From positions 1,109,407 through 1,173,406 of the forward strand of contig CAADRB010000021.1 of NCBI GenBank assembly GCA_900708905.1: a stretch of DNA of 64,000 bases, written 5' to 3'. Shown one piece after another: positions 27,801-39,800 of this stretch. The DNA is from Hymenolepis diminuta. Taxonomy: Eukaryota; Platyhelminthes; Cestoda; Cyclophyllidea; Hymenolepididae. Position numbers and translations under genes: made by a program. Position 1 is the stretch's first letter, and the number at the start of each line of letters is the position of its first letter. The notes under the pieces were generated by a model. The model had not been told where the DNA came from. It worked only from the letters and a program-made list of their open reading frames with translations, and did no database searches.

Positions 27801-30800
27801 TTTGACATTTTAGAGTTTGAGCGAAATGTTACTATGACCTACAGTTTTGCGCTGGTGTGGCAATGTTTAGTTGTATCTTCAATACATTTGATGGGCTTGA
27901 AGATATACATTCAAATGTTTATCTACTTGAGAAGCTGTCCCAATGTTTTCATTATAGATTAAAACAATTGTGGATACTTTTTGACCATCTTAGTATTATG
28001 CGAATATCTATAATATTAAGGTTCTATCTTTATTATCTATGATAATTAGTGGTAGTCATACCTACGTGACAAGTTATCTATTATTCTCCATTCGTAGAAA
28101 GGGTTTCCACTTTGAATTTCACCTGTAATTTCTTAACAGAGGTGGAAAATTAGAATTTAGATACATAGGAGGAGGAATTTGTTTGAGTTGGGAGTTTTGA
28201 GAGGTTTAACCGTCTCATTAGTAATTGGTAAAATTCTTTCTCAGTGTTGTTCTTTATTTGAGGCTTGTGTTCCACTAGGATAATAGTCTTCCCTACATAT
28301 ATACCGCTGGCATGTGTTAGCATAACGTCTTAAATTTGGAAGATGGTAGAGGTTTAGTTAATGGAGGATAGGGTTTACACCTGCTAATCATCGGACTCAT
28401 TCATAGCCCCTTTTTATATTGTGCTGTGCCTGAGAAAGCTAGCTCATTTTAGAGGTCAATAAAATTTTCCAAAATATTTTGGAGATATTCTTTCGAGACC
28501 TACCAAGATGCTTTGTCTATCACTACCTGTTATATTAGTTAAAACATCCAGGATTAAGATGCTTGAATTCATCCGAACTGGTCATGTTTGTTACACATAG
28601 GGATTCCCTCAACATTGTTGAAGTTAACGGATTTGACCGCGAATCGCTTCAAGACGGAGCTTCACAGATTAAGAAAAGTACAGTCAATTTTTAAGAAAGT
28701 GATCCTATTATGCAATATTTTTTTAATTATATGCTGGAATTGGTTGATTAATATGAAATTAAGAAATATCGCATTACAAGCGTGACAATCGGCCATGCAA
28801 CTATTCTTCTCACATCTTGATTTAGTTATTCCAAATTTCAGGGTGCTCATCGAAAAGAAAAGAACAAGTGTCCATTAATATTACATTCTGAATCGAACAT
28901 TACGATTAAAAGCTGATAATTTCTGCCTTCTGTCAGAATGCAGAAAAGATAATTATAAAGCCCCGCAGAGCTCTCTTCAATGTGCCGGATTTGAAATCTA
29001 TGCAACCTACTGTCTTATTCACATCCTTGATACGATCTTTAATTAAATAAAGTTATTATAATCGACTTGGCCAAGGTTTTCGCTCATGATAAATTGGTCT
29101 TAACAAGAGATATTTTCTCTTCACCTTGCTTAATTTTTTTTACTTCCTATCAATATTTGCTTGTCTGAAGAAAAGCTTGAGGATAAAATGGATATATTAG
29201 TTTTTAGTAGGCATCCAAAAATGAATTCTTATTTTCTTGAAGTTGGACCGCAGGATTTTACAAAGGAGCTTTTCTTGTTTCTGATATAATATAATTTTAA
29301 GAATAATTAAGGGAGCTCTAAGTCTGTTGCTATCATCTAATTAGAGGGAATTATATTTTAAAAGTTTTTGAGTAGTTTCTTTGTAGAAGATTTTTCAGGC
29401 CAAAAAGTCACTTTATCAGGTAACAGAGACCATTTTTCCATTTGCCATCATGATTCCTCTGAAGATGTCTTTTATTAGATTTAAAACGTCCAGAACTAGA
29501 GAACTTTAAGTCATCTTAGTGTCTTTTTGGTATTGTGACATCTTCGTTTCTGCAATCAATAGCAATAAACCTCCTTATTCCCACTGGAATCCCTTTCAGA
29601 TGGGTTTCAGAGTTGGAAAAGTGAAATTGACGTTGTCATGTTTCCAACCACTGTAAACAGATCTTTTCATCTATGATTTATCCCGTCTTTGTGCCTGCTT
29701 TCTTTCCCGTTAAAGTCGATATCTGGTGGCTCAAAAGGAGCTCCAGTGTGTCTAAAGTGGTATAATGTTTCATAGCGATCTGAAAACAGATTCATCGTTC
29801 TTGAAGTTTGACCATAAGATTTCGAAGGGAAATACGTTGAGCAATTTCGTGACTCAACGAAAGCATATTCCTTATAATAACCTTTGAGAGTTATTTAAGC
29901 CTGTTTGGTCCGATATTGTTGACTGTAATTAGGGAAAATTTAGTTGTAGGTACTTTTAAAATCTTTCGAGTAATATCTGTGTAGTAGGTTAGCCGGTCAC
30001 TTTGCTGATATGAGCCATTTCTCAAACTTTGGAATACCTTCACACGATTACAACAGTTTTATTTACCTGAACTGCAAGTAGTTAGCTTTCAAGGTTTTTC
30101 TGATTGCTTTCCTTGAAAGGAACTTCTCTAATATTCAAAAATATTAGATAGGATATTTAAAGTTTAATGTATGTATTGTCATCTAATACGAAATCAGAAA
30201 CCTTTGAGAAATCAGTCCTTAATCCTCTCTTGAATACGCGGTTACACCCTATCTCCCCTCCCACCAATCTTAAGCGTGCAAATTCTCTCTGCTGATCATT
30301 GGTTGATAAACATTTTCATTACTACCTCTACTATTATCGTAGAGCATAATTTTATAGCGCATTATATAGTTTATAATAAATAAAATCTCCCATCGGCAAA
30401 ACGTCAATCGTTGGTAACTTTTAATCTTAATAAGATCGCCTTTTATCACTCCCTGCTAATTACGCCTTTATAATGTTCACATCGTAAGTCGCAATTTTTG
30501 ATTTCATTTGTTTATTTTGCGGCCATTTTTAATAGCTGCAACTTAAACTCTTACTGTAATTCGGAGTGTTGCATACGTGCTAGTTTTGATATAATTCCCA
30601 AATCAGGATTTTGTGTACGCGAAGCACAGGCAACCAATTACTGTGTATACTGAGATTAATTAATAGCAAACAGCCCAATCAAAGTTGGTCGAGAGCATAC
30701 ACGTACGCACTCTTGCACTATCGATATCGGCCTATCAGTCGTAGAAATGGCCAGTAGGAATCGTCCTCTTCCTTCTAGGTGTGTGTGTGTATGTGTGTGT

Positions 30801-33800
30801 GTGTGTGTGACCAGTGCGCGCATCATATACGCACGTGTGTTCTTTCAAGCGTGTGTACGCGTCCGCGAAGAGAGAGGGCGCGAGAGACAACCACATTACG
30901 AGGGAGTGCTCCTACTCTCCCTTCCTTTCCACTGCTTTCGCTCTCCTAAATAATCTACTTTATCTCTGTTCATAAGCATTACGAGAGGCATTCCTAATTC
31001 AAATGGATTAGCCAGATGAAGGAAATCAAGGTTTTTAATTCAGTTAATCCAAACTTTCGCTCATCTAGTGCGATACAAGGTTATCGATTTATCGATCAAC
31101 CAAACAAACTGTAATTACGTAATTTATGTCACTTTGCAAATCAGATAGAGTTATTGATTAACCAGATTACACTGAAAGCTAGAGTTATTAAAGCGCTTAT
31201 CGTTAATTTATCGATTAAATCAACCAAGTAAATAATGATGACGTATGAAATGGCCATGTTTATCAGCTCGAAAAAAAATCGATTTATCGATTTAAACTTC
31301 GTACATTGAAGCTAGGCAAATGCGTGTGTTGCGGGAGCGTTTAAGCGTTTCAAGTATCGGTTTTAAACATATGAAATTAACTTGTTGCATACAATAATAT
31401 ATTAAAATAAGCTATAATCCTGTAGAGTGATATCATATGGATATTAACTGTTATTAAAATCACTATAACTTGAAGTGTCTTGATTGCCAATCAATATTCT
31501 AATGGTAGGACTTCTAAGTCAATGGAAAAGCAGACTGCTGGGTCAATTTTTACGAATGCCTCTAGGGGTCACAACATTCCAGTTCCAATTCTTGCCAAAC
31601 CGGTTAATCCTAGCATCCCTCGAAGAAGAATCGGTAATACGGGCCAGGAAACATTGACACTACAATGTCAAAACTTTAATCGCTTTCGACACAAATGGTA
31701 TGTTTTACATCACTAAGTAATTAAAGATTGTTTATTAAGGGAAATTAAATTTTTTATACTTTTATATAGCTCTCAAACTGACGAACCGGTTCCACAAACA
31801 GATGTTTTAGTTGAAACCGTATGTTGAATTCATTCGAATTGGTTTCTCTTACCTGTAATCCGCCTTCTATGAGCCTTTACTTTTTAGATCAACAAGATTG
31901 TATATAAACTGGATGAAATGAATATCAAATTGACATCAGTTCAATCGAAAGTAGCCTCTCTGGAGGATAGATTCACCACAGTATACGGCGATGGTAACCT
32001 CTCTTCTTTCTCCGATTCATGCAAGTTTGGAAGCGGTAATAGAATGAACCATTTTTCACGGCGTAAGTGTTTTTGGTAGAATTTGAGCTACCGTGTTTGC
32101 TTATGGAATTTGACTTATTCCAGTTTATATAATTAAATTCAGCATGCTGATTAGATTTGAGAACACCATCTTAACTTAAGTTGACCCACTCATGTGTTTG
32201 AGCAGAATCTTTAAGTTCATTGACCTCTTAACTTTTTGTTTAATATACATGGATGAATCATCTTGAGTACTCTGAAATGCTAGTTTTCACGTTTTGTAAA
32301 ATGTACCTTACTTAAATATAATAAGTAGGAATTTAGTTCTCAGATCAATCGTAACAACATCGTTTTCTCTCCTTACAGGTAGGCGCTCGCTGATCCTGCG
32401 TAACTTTCGGTACTGGGCCAAAAAATGCATAGCTTCTCGCTTGTCGGCAGAAGAGCAACAACAAAAAGGGAATGGAGTGAAAAATGAGGGTACTGAGAAT
32501 ACATCAGAAACTTCGAATCCGTCATCCATCCTAATACCACGAAGTGGAGTAGCTATGCGTCGGAATCGGCGTGTCCTTTCTGATGGCAAAAGTGGTGATC
32601 ATAATGGTGCTGGAACTCAGGCGAAAGTCGCAAAACTTCTGATGGACGCACGGAGGGAAATGGCCGCGTATGAGAAGGAACGCCTTGAGATGCAAAACTC
32701 AAATCCGCTGGTAACTGGAATTTCTATGGCCCCCTATTCTGAATCTCTCAGGCCGATTCAGCTGATTACTCAAGTGAGATAATCTCACTTTGTTGTAAAT
32801 TGATGTATTTGCTACCAAAGTCGAAGGAAAGCTGGTTACTGAATTACTAATATTAGAGTGCATGCTTTGAATTGCGCTCGCGATAAAATGAAGGAGGACA
32901 TGTAGTGCACTTATATACCATTTGAGGATATAAATGTAATTCCAATGTTTACTGTACAAAAAAACTAGGGAGTAGGAAAGAACTGAATGATTAATTTTAT
33001 ATTTGGTCGAGCGTACTGATATAAACCTGTAACCCAGTCACTTGGAGGTCGGGAGTTGGAAATTGTCATCGCTGGACTATGACTAGAAGAAGCATGATGA
33101 CTTTCCTCTGTCCTTGAACAGCATGATTAACCGCTCAGTTCAATCTACTAGTCGATCGACGCTGAACACATATATTGCTTATATTAGACACTGGGGGACC
33201 ACTTAAACGTACAGAAACAACGATTGATCTTGGTTTCGGTTGTATCGAAATGAGGCATTTGCTTTTCTGTCCCCGATTTCCCCTTTATTTGATTTGCACA
33301 TTTTCTTACACGCAATTAATTAAGTTAACACAATACCTGAAGTTCTAAGAACTCTACTGCATTGAATTGAATCTAAATAATATAATTATGCATACATTTA
33401 TAACCTTACTCCTCTACCAATTTCGTTATTAGATATTTAACATTTAATCATTAAGTTCAAAGTTCGATACTTTTTTGAGTTATTCGAATCGGCTGGCTTA
33501 TATAGAATAAGACATTAATGGTACATTGGCGTCATTATTTATCGGCCTTCCATGGAAATTGCGTATAAGGGATTCATTTGCATTAGTGTGTTTTAAGAAA
33601 TACAATTTCCGCTTAAGTATAATATCCCTTCGATTTCATTTTCTTAAGAGTTTTCATCAAGTGGGTTGTATGTCCGATCTTTTCGTCCACGTATTGGTAA
33701 TGTTTCTTACTAGATGAGGAATTTGGGCGTTATCAGAGATGGACCGGTGAAAATAACAACTGTTTCTTCTGATGCATTTGTCGGTATGACTCGATTTGCC

Positions 33801-36800
33801 GGAACAATCTCTTCATCATGTGCGTACCAGGCACGAGCTACCTGATTATTTCTATCCACCCAGCTAAACCTGAAAATATGCAAGAAATGGATGCAAAAAT
33901 GACCATGATGTATTTTCAAACAAATGGTTTTCTCTTCCTTCCTCTTCCTATTTCCTTGTATTTTCTTGCTGTCTCAAATAACTACTGAGTCACTAAGCAT
34001 TAAGAGTCAAACAGGTCTTGTCTACTTACCCACCAAATGTCTGTATTTTGTTGACAGCAGGGAGGGGGGCGGAGAGGGGAGGCTAACGAGTTACGAAACT
34101 GCGACATTCTTACACCTTGAACTCTTGGGTTAGTTCACTTTTTGCGTTGTTCATCTGTGTTGCTATTTTTCAAGGTTACTTACGCAATACTCTGACCGGC
34201 CTGGGTTTAAAGAGAAAATGCTACTCTCATAATGTTGAGGTTAAATAAGCAACTATGACAATAAATTTCTTTGGAACTGAAATTTTTCATTACGAGACAA
34301 ATTTTGGGATATTATTTACTAAATGAGGTTATTTTCAAAAATTTGATTGATTAATAATATATCTTTCTATTCATAAAGTTAAACTATTCGAATATGCAAA
34401 TGTAGAATTAAAGCTGTAAAAACATAATTTTGAGGTAGTATAGGGATTTTTGCTTCTACACAACACAATCCGGAAGGATATGTCCTATTGCTTTTCAAGG
34501 ATCATTTAAAGAGACTTTCTTTAAATATAATGGGAACGTTGAGGACGACATTTTGATATGTTGTTTCAGCCCCCTTGTCTTTCGTAAAAATTAAAGCATC
34601 TGAAATTTGAGCACTGGAAGTCTCTGTTGGTCGTCATGCCTAGAGAATGGTGATCTTATAGGTTATGTAAGAGTATTATTTTCTTTTCTGCAAAATTTGA
34701 CAGCACTTTACCGTATTCGCTCGTATTCTCCTGAGGTGAGGATTAGCGCTTTTATAGGTCGGAATAGACATTACTAGTTGAATTAACCATGAAAGCTCAG
34801 TCAAACCAAAGGCTTCCTCGATGTCTTTATTGAGTTGCCTTACCCATGCCCTTTTGCAAGTTACATTTTCAGTTCTTGGTATCTGAAAACTCAAAAGAAG
34901 TTTAAGAATAAGAAATATAATTTTCGAAATGAGAGATCAAATAAGCCATAAAACTTTTACTTGAATGATTAATCAATAATTGTGATTGTGACATTATGAC
35001 TCAGTAATTTGAGAGAGTAATATAATTCCACAAAGTATTTGGATTAATCAGCCAATGAGCAAATTTCATGTAGTGAATACTGTATGTGATCTATTAAATA
35101 CTCTATAAATTCATTTTCACTCACTTGTTATCAGCCGGCTGTTTTTTTAGCTAATGGAAGGAACAAATACACCAAGGTTAAGCAACTGGTCAATATTGTA
35201 GACCTAACTTATCATTATTTAGAAAATCACACTATCAAACTTTAGTATTTGTATTTTCTCACAATAGCCCGCATATCTAACCGGTTTTCGAGTGGATTCC
35301 CCTACCTTGCCGCCTATCTTACCGCTTTTATCCTCATCTGTTCTGGATACATCAGCAACAGCACCAACAATTACACTTCCATTACCACCGTTGAATACCT
35401 CTCTCACAGAGTCAACCGAACAGACAGTTAATATCGCCAAAGAAGAAGATACTATTCAAACTACTGCAAACTCTATAACCAACACATCAACACCATCTCC
35501 CACATCATCTACTCCCACTCCCCAACTTCCACCCATTCCCCCCAAATATCGTCGACCTATGCTCCTGGATACATCAGAGATCGCTCGCCAAACGAAGGAT
35601 ATGCTGCTGAAATGCGCTATTAGTCAGCGGTCATTTGGACAAAATGTGTTGGGACTATCCCAAGGCAGTGTATCGGATTTGCTCACTAGACCTAAGCCTT
35701 GGTCTATGCTCACAAATAAGGGAAGGGAACCCTTTATTCGGATGAAACTCTTCCTTGAGAACCCTCGCTCACTCAATGGATTTGAGTACAGTAAGTTCCC
35801 AATATTTAATTTAGTATATGTTTTGCAAATAAGGAACATAATCATTTCAACCAGCAATGGAGAACTGTTTCATTAATAATAAAAGGGGAAAACAAAATTA
35901 AACCCCTTTGCTAATTAATCTAGTGAACACTAAACTGCCCATATCAGCGACTGCATATATTTGAAATTCGGCATTTGGTCAACGTGCACATCTCCCAGGT
36001 CAGAGGTCGCGAGATCAATGCCCTTCAATTAATTTTCAGTGGCGTGAGCGACCAACCGCTCTGGTTAATTTTTTTCAATATGACAGGTGGTAGAATGCGA
36101 TTTTCTTCTAAGAAATCAGTTCCAGAATATCGTCACACTACTCAGGTTAAGTATTGTTCGACCTTACCATTATAGAATTTGGAATTTCTTTTCTAACTTC
36201 ATAAATTTTCTGCTAACCGACTAACCTTATAAATCAAAGTTTACATCTAGTAATCGGAGAATCAACTTTTTCAGTGCTGAACGGTTAATTTCGTCCGCTT
36301 AATAACACTCTCATAAAAAGTCTTTTGCAAATCAGACTTGTAACCAAATCATATAGCAATGCTGACCATGATTCCCTGGTTCATAGGTTAAAATAATAGG
36401 TTTGCTTATTTTAAAATTTAATGTTCTATGCAATTATAATCTAAGGTAAGACAAATTGTTATCCAATATTTCATTGTGGGAAGGCAAAATCAATCAGTGA
36501 CAGTAAGGCCCGATATGGGATAAAGGGGAAGGGATTGGAAAGATTTTCTAAATAAACCCAGGAAGGATTCGGGTTCCGATATTCAAATTTTTATGATTCC
36601 TTACCGGAAATACTGAGCAAATTCTTGTCCAAGATATCTAATGCTTAGTAACTGGTTTTGTTACTTCAATTTTATATAGTGCAATTCTCAAGCCCATTTT
36701 GTAAAGCGTTTTTCAACTCTTATCTTGTGTTACGGGTGATATTATTGAGCTTCTCTGTCAGCCACTCTATTATCCATTAGATATTGAACCCGTGACCTCA

Positions 36801-39800
36801 GCTTCACAGACGAGCACGTTAACCACTGCACACCTAGCGCACTTTCAATAAAACTAATTTTATCCTAAAGATCGAGGAAGCATACCAAGAGTATGCGAAT
36901 GAAGCTAACAAAGGTGCTTTAAGCATAAAAAGCTAACTGGAGTATACTCAAGGTTAATTTTAAAAAACGGAAAATTCCTTCATAACATTGGGGAGTTATC
37001 TTTTAACAGAAAATAACAGAGTTAACTAATATTTTCAACCACTTTATAATTCTTCAAATCGGCTATCCCTTAGGTGAGATCAGCCATTTTAATCATTGAA
37101 TGTGTACTGATTGGTTTCGAACCAATGTCTCCATATTAGGTAGATATGCACTTTAATACTTAACCATTGGTATTAATATTATGATGACATTCTACCAATG
37201 GTTAACTTAATGTCACCGACGTCATTTATTATCATTTTCGGTCACCTTACCTTTGCGAAAGTATTTTCACATTAGCTGGACAATATCAGAAAAATTCGCC
37301 CACCTTCCTTCATTACCTAGCCACTGGGATACCGGAGTAAACTAAGAACCTATTGGAAATGGATGAAATAACATCCACCTAATTTCTTTCTCCTAATATC
37401 TAATTTTCTGCCTGTATAATTAGGAGATTTTGTGGTGACGACTTTCAATCTCTATACGCGTTTAAATTTAATGAGTGTGTCATAGGTAGATCAATAAACA
37501 AATGTTTAAATAGTTGCGGAAATTTCACGTGTTCAACTAATTCTAATGTACGTTTCAACTTGCAAATTCTAATTTGCTGAATGGTTTTTACTGAAACCGT
37601 TTTCAGTTAAGCAAGGATTTGTAGAATCTAATTGAAAGACTGATTGTTTTTTAGTTTATTCAAAATTTAGAATGAATAATTTCAAATGCTCCTAGTCTAA
37701 GTAACTTGGTTAGCGATCTAGTACTAGGGTAGTTCTAATCAATGAAATTCAAACTTTCTGATTTGTCAACTCACTTATACACACTAGGCCAGATGGTCTC
37801 ATGAGAAATGATTTTTAGCAAAACTTTATAATTAACGGATATTTATTTTGAAGTAGGATTCAAGCAGGAAGCCTTCAAAATTACATTTGATAAATATGGA
37901 AAAATATGAAGATGTCAGGCTTGAAAAGTGGGAGTTTCTCTGAGGTGTGAGTAGTCACATTGAATTTAATTTTAACAGTCTTTCTTGAGTCTATCGAACT
38001 GCTTCAAACTTTATGCTGTTTTTAATGAACACTATTGCACGCGAGAAATGGTTTTTTTTCAGAAAATTTTCAGTTGAAAAATTACGAGTGAGTATTAAAT
38101 ATAAAAGTGTCACTAAGATAGTAAAATTATAATTTATATAGTGATTCATCTGTTCACATTTTCAATAGGGGTAGTGGCCAAAGAGATGAGGACATCTTCT
38201 GGAATATACGGCCAACAGGGGTGGTGATTTTCTTTTGCCTTGTTTATACAAAATACGACAGACAAAAAAAGTTGACAAAAACATGGTGGGATACAAATGA
38301 TGCGTTACGCTCGTTAAAGAAAAAATGCAGAATGAAAAAATTCTACAATAATATTTAGTCTAGAATTTCAATTTATAACTTTATACGCACTCATTAATTA
38401 AGTAGCCTTAGATTTATTATTTTACTTAATTGAGTAATTTGCCAAAGCCAAATATCAAATAGGTTTTTATTTTCTTATTTGCTTATTGGTCGACAAGTAA
38501 GAGTCTTTTTTTTTTAAATCAAAGACGTTAACTTGAAGGGAGCTGAGTAGCTTTATATTTAACCTTATTTCAAGACTTGGTAACTTTTGGTTTGTGGTAT
38601 ATTTTTTATTGGAGTATATGCAATAATCAAAGTACCTATCTGCTTAGTCAGATGCCGCGAGATCGCTGCTGATCGGGGCATATTCACTGATGTAGATTAA
38701 TTCTGGTTAATTCTGAATAATAGGGGAGATGGTAGAATGCGAATTTCTCGTAAGAGTGGAACCAGAAAATTTTGTCACTATTTAAGTTAAACCTTGGCAA
38801 CTCTTCTCAAATGGGCTTGGGAAGATAGATAGTTGCACTGTTGAATAAATACAAGCATGCAATAGACGAAAACAGTCCAGATAATGATTATATTTTTCTT
38901 AATTCACTTAAAATATTGTCCAATATTTACCTAAAAATAGGGGAATGAAATGATCGATCCGACTATGCAGAGATCAGTGGTAAATCTTCTATTTTGATTC
39001 CAAATTATGTACACAGATGCTAGTAGATAGCGCCTGTTGCCTTGTCACACGAACACCCATCCATTGCATAAGTGTTAATCTTCAACCCACAGACTAAATT
39101 AAAACTAATGGTGCCGCATGTGGCCTGTACACCTCTGTTGTGTTAAATTTCCTCTTGCTGGAGTGTTGTCACAAATTTCGCCAAAAGTTCCTGCATCGGG
39201 TAATGTTCTGATCATCATTTTCGGGCGAAATTTGGTAACAGAGGACTAAAGAAGCAAACCACCTTTCTTTGTTTTATTTCTATTATTATTAATGATAGTT
39301 TTATATCTGTCACATACGCTTCCAAACTGAGAAGAATCAATCTATGGTCATGCGGATAACCCTTTCAAACGGCTTCATTTCCAACACTCATTTTGGATAA
39401 CATATATTGGAGGTGTTTATGTCATGGATCTTGAGACTTCACATAGTTGATATGCATCTTTCCTGTTTGTCTGACACCCGCAAATGTGGTTAGATCACGA
39501 GAATGATTCTCTTGCATAATCAATGAATTCTTATGAATATTAGATGTTGTGTTAATACTACAAGTCCTCTCGCCTAATGGTTGTTGCCTTTCCATTTTCG
39601 TACCCGAAACAGTTTCTTTCATCGCTTGTCAATAAGTTAGTAAATAATTTCCACTATACTATTGACTATTACATAATCTGTATCCCCCCAATAAATCACC
39701 CGTCTTAGAGCAATTAGTCCTTATCTTCTCCCTTCCGTATTGTATCTGGGTCAAAAGGCAGACTTAGTGTTATGAGAGAGCCAATTTGGTTTCACACTTA

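Larger units (their letters stand above)
22881..31475 (+). other. Intron 2 of the cut gene (8.6 kb)
   Basis: No further coding exon is recognised inside. It carries the duplicated promoter-like elements (23210-23288 and 30675-30753), a GT microsatellite, an ATCGAT cluster and a SINE-like copy near 26.5 kb. The stretches around both elements are richer in CpG than the rest of the intron. Confidence 0.55.

Noticed and set aside
30747..30953. 68-codon frame beginning in promoter-like element B
   Set aside because: Most of it is translated GT microsatellite and purine-rich repeat; no protein character.
34430..34470. let-7-like seed TGAGGTAGTA on the plus strand
   Set aside because: The following sequence does not match a let-7 body and no convincing 70-base hairpin forms; only four to six bases can pair with the nearby CTTCTAC.
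39422..39622. Minus-strand frame of 66 codons with ATG
   Set aside because: No domain, no splice context, and length is within chance for this composition.
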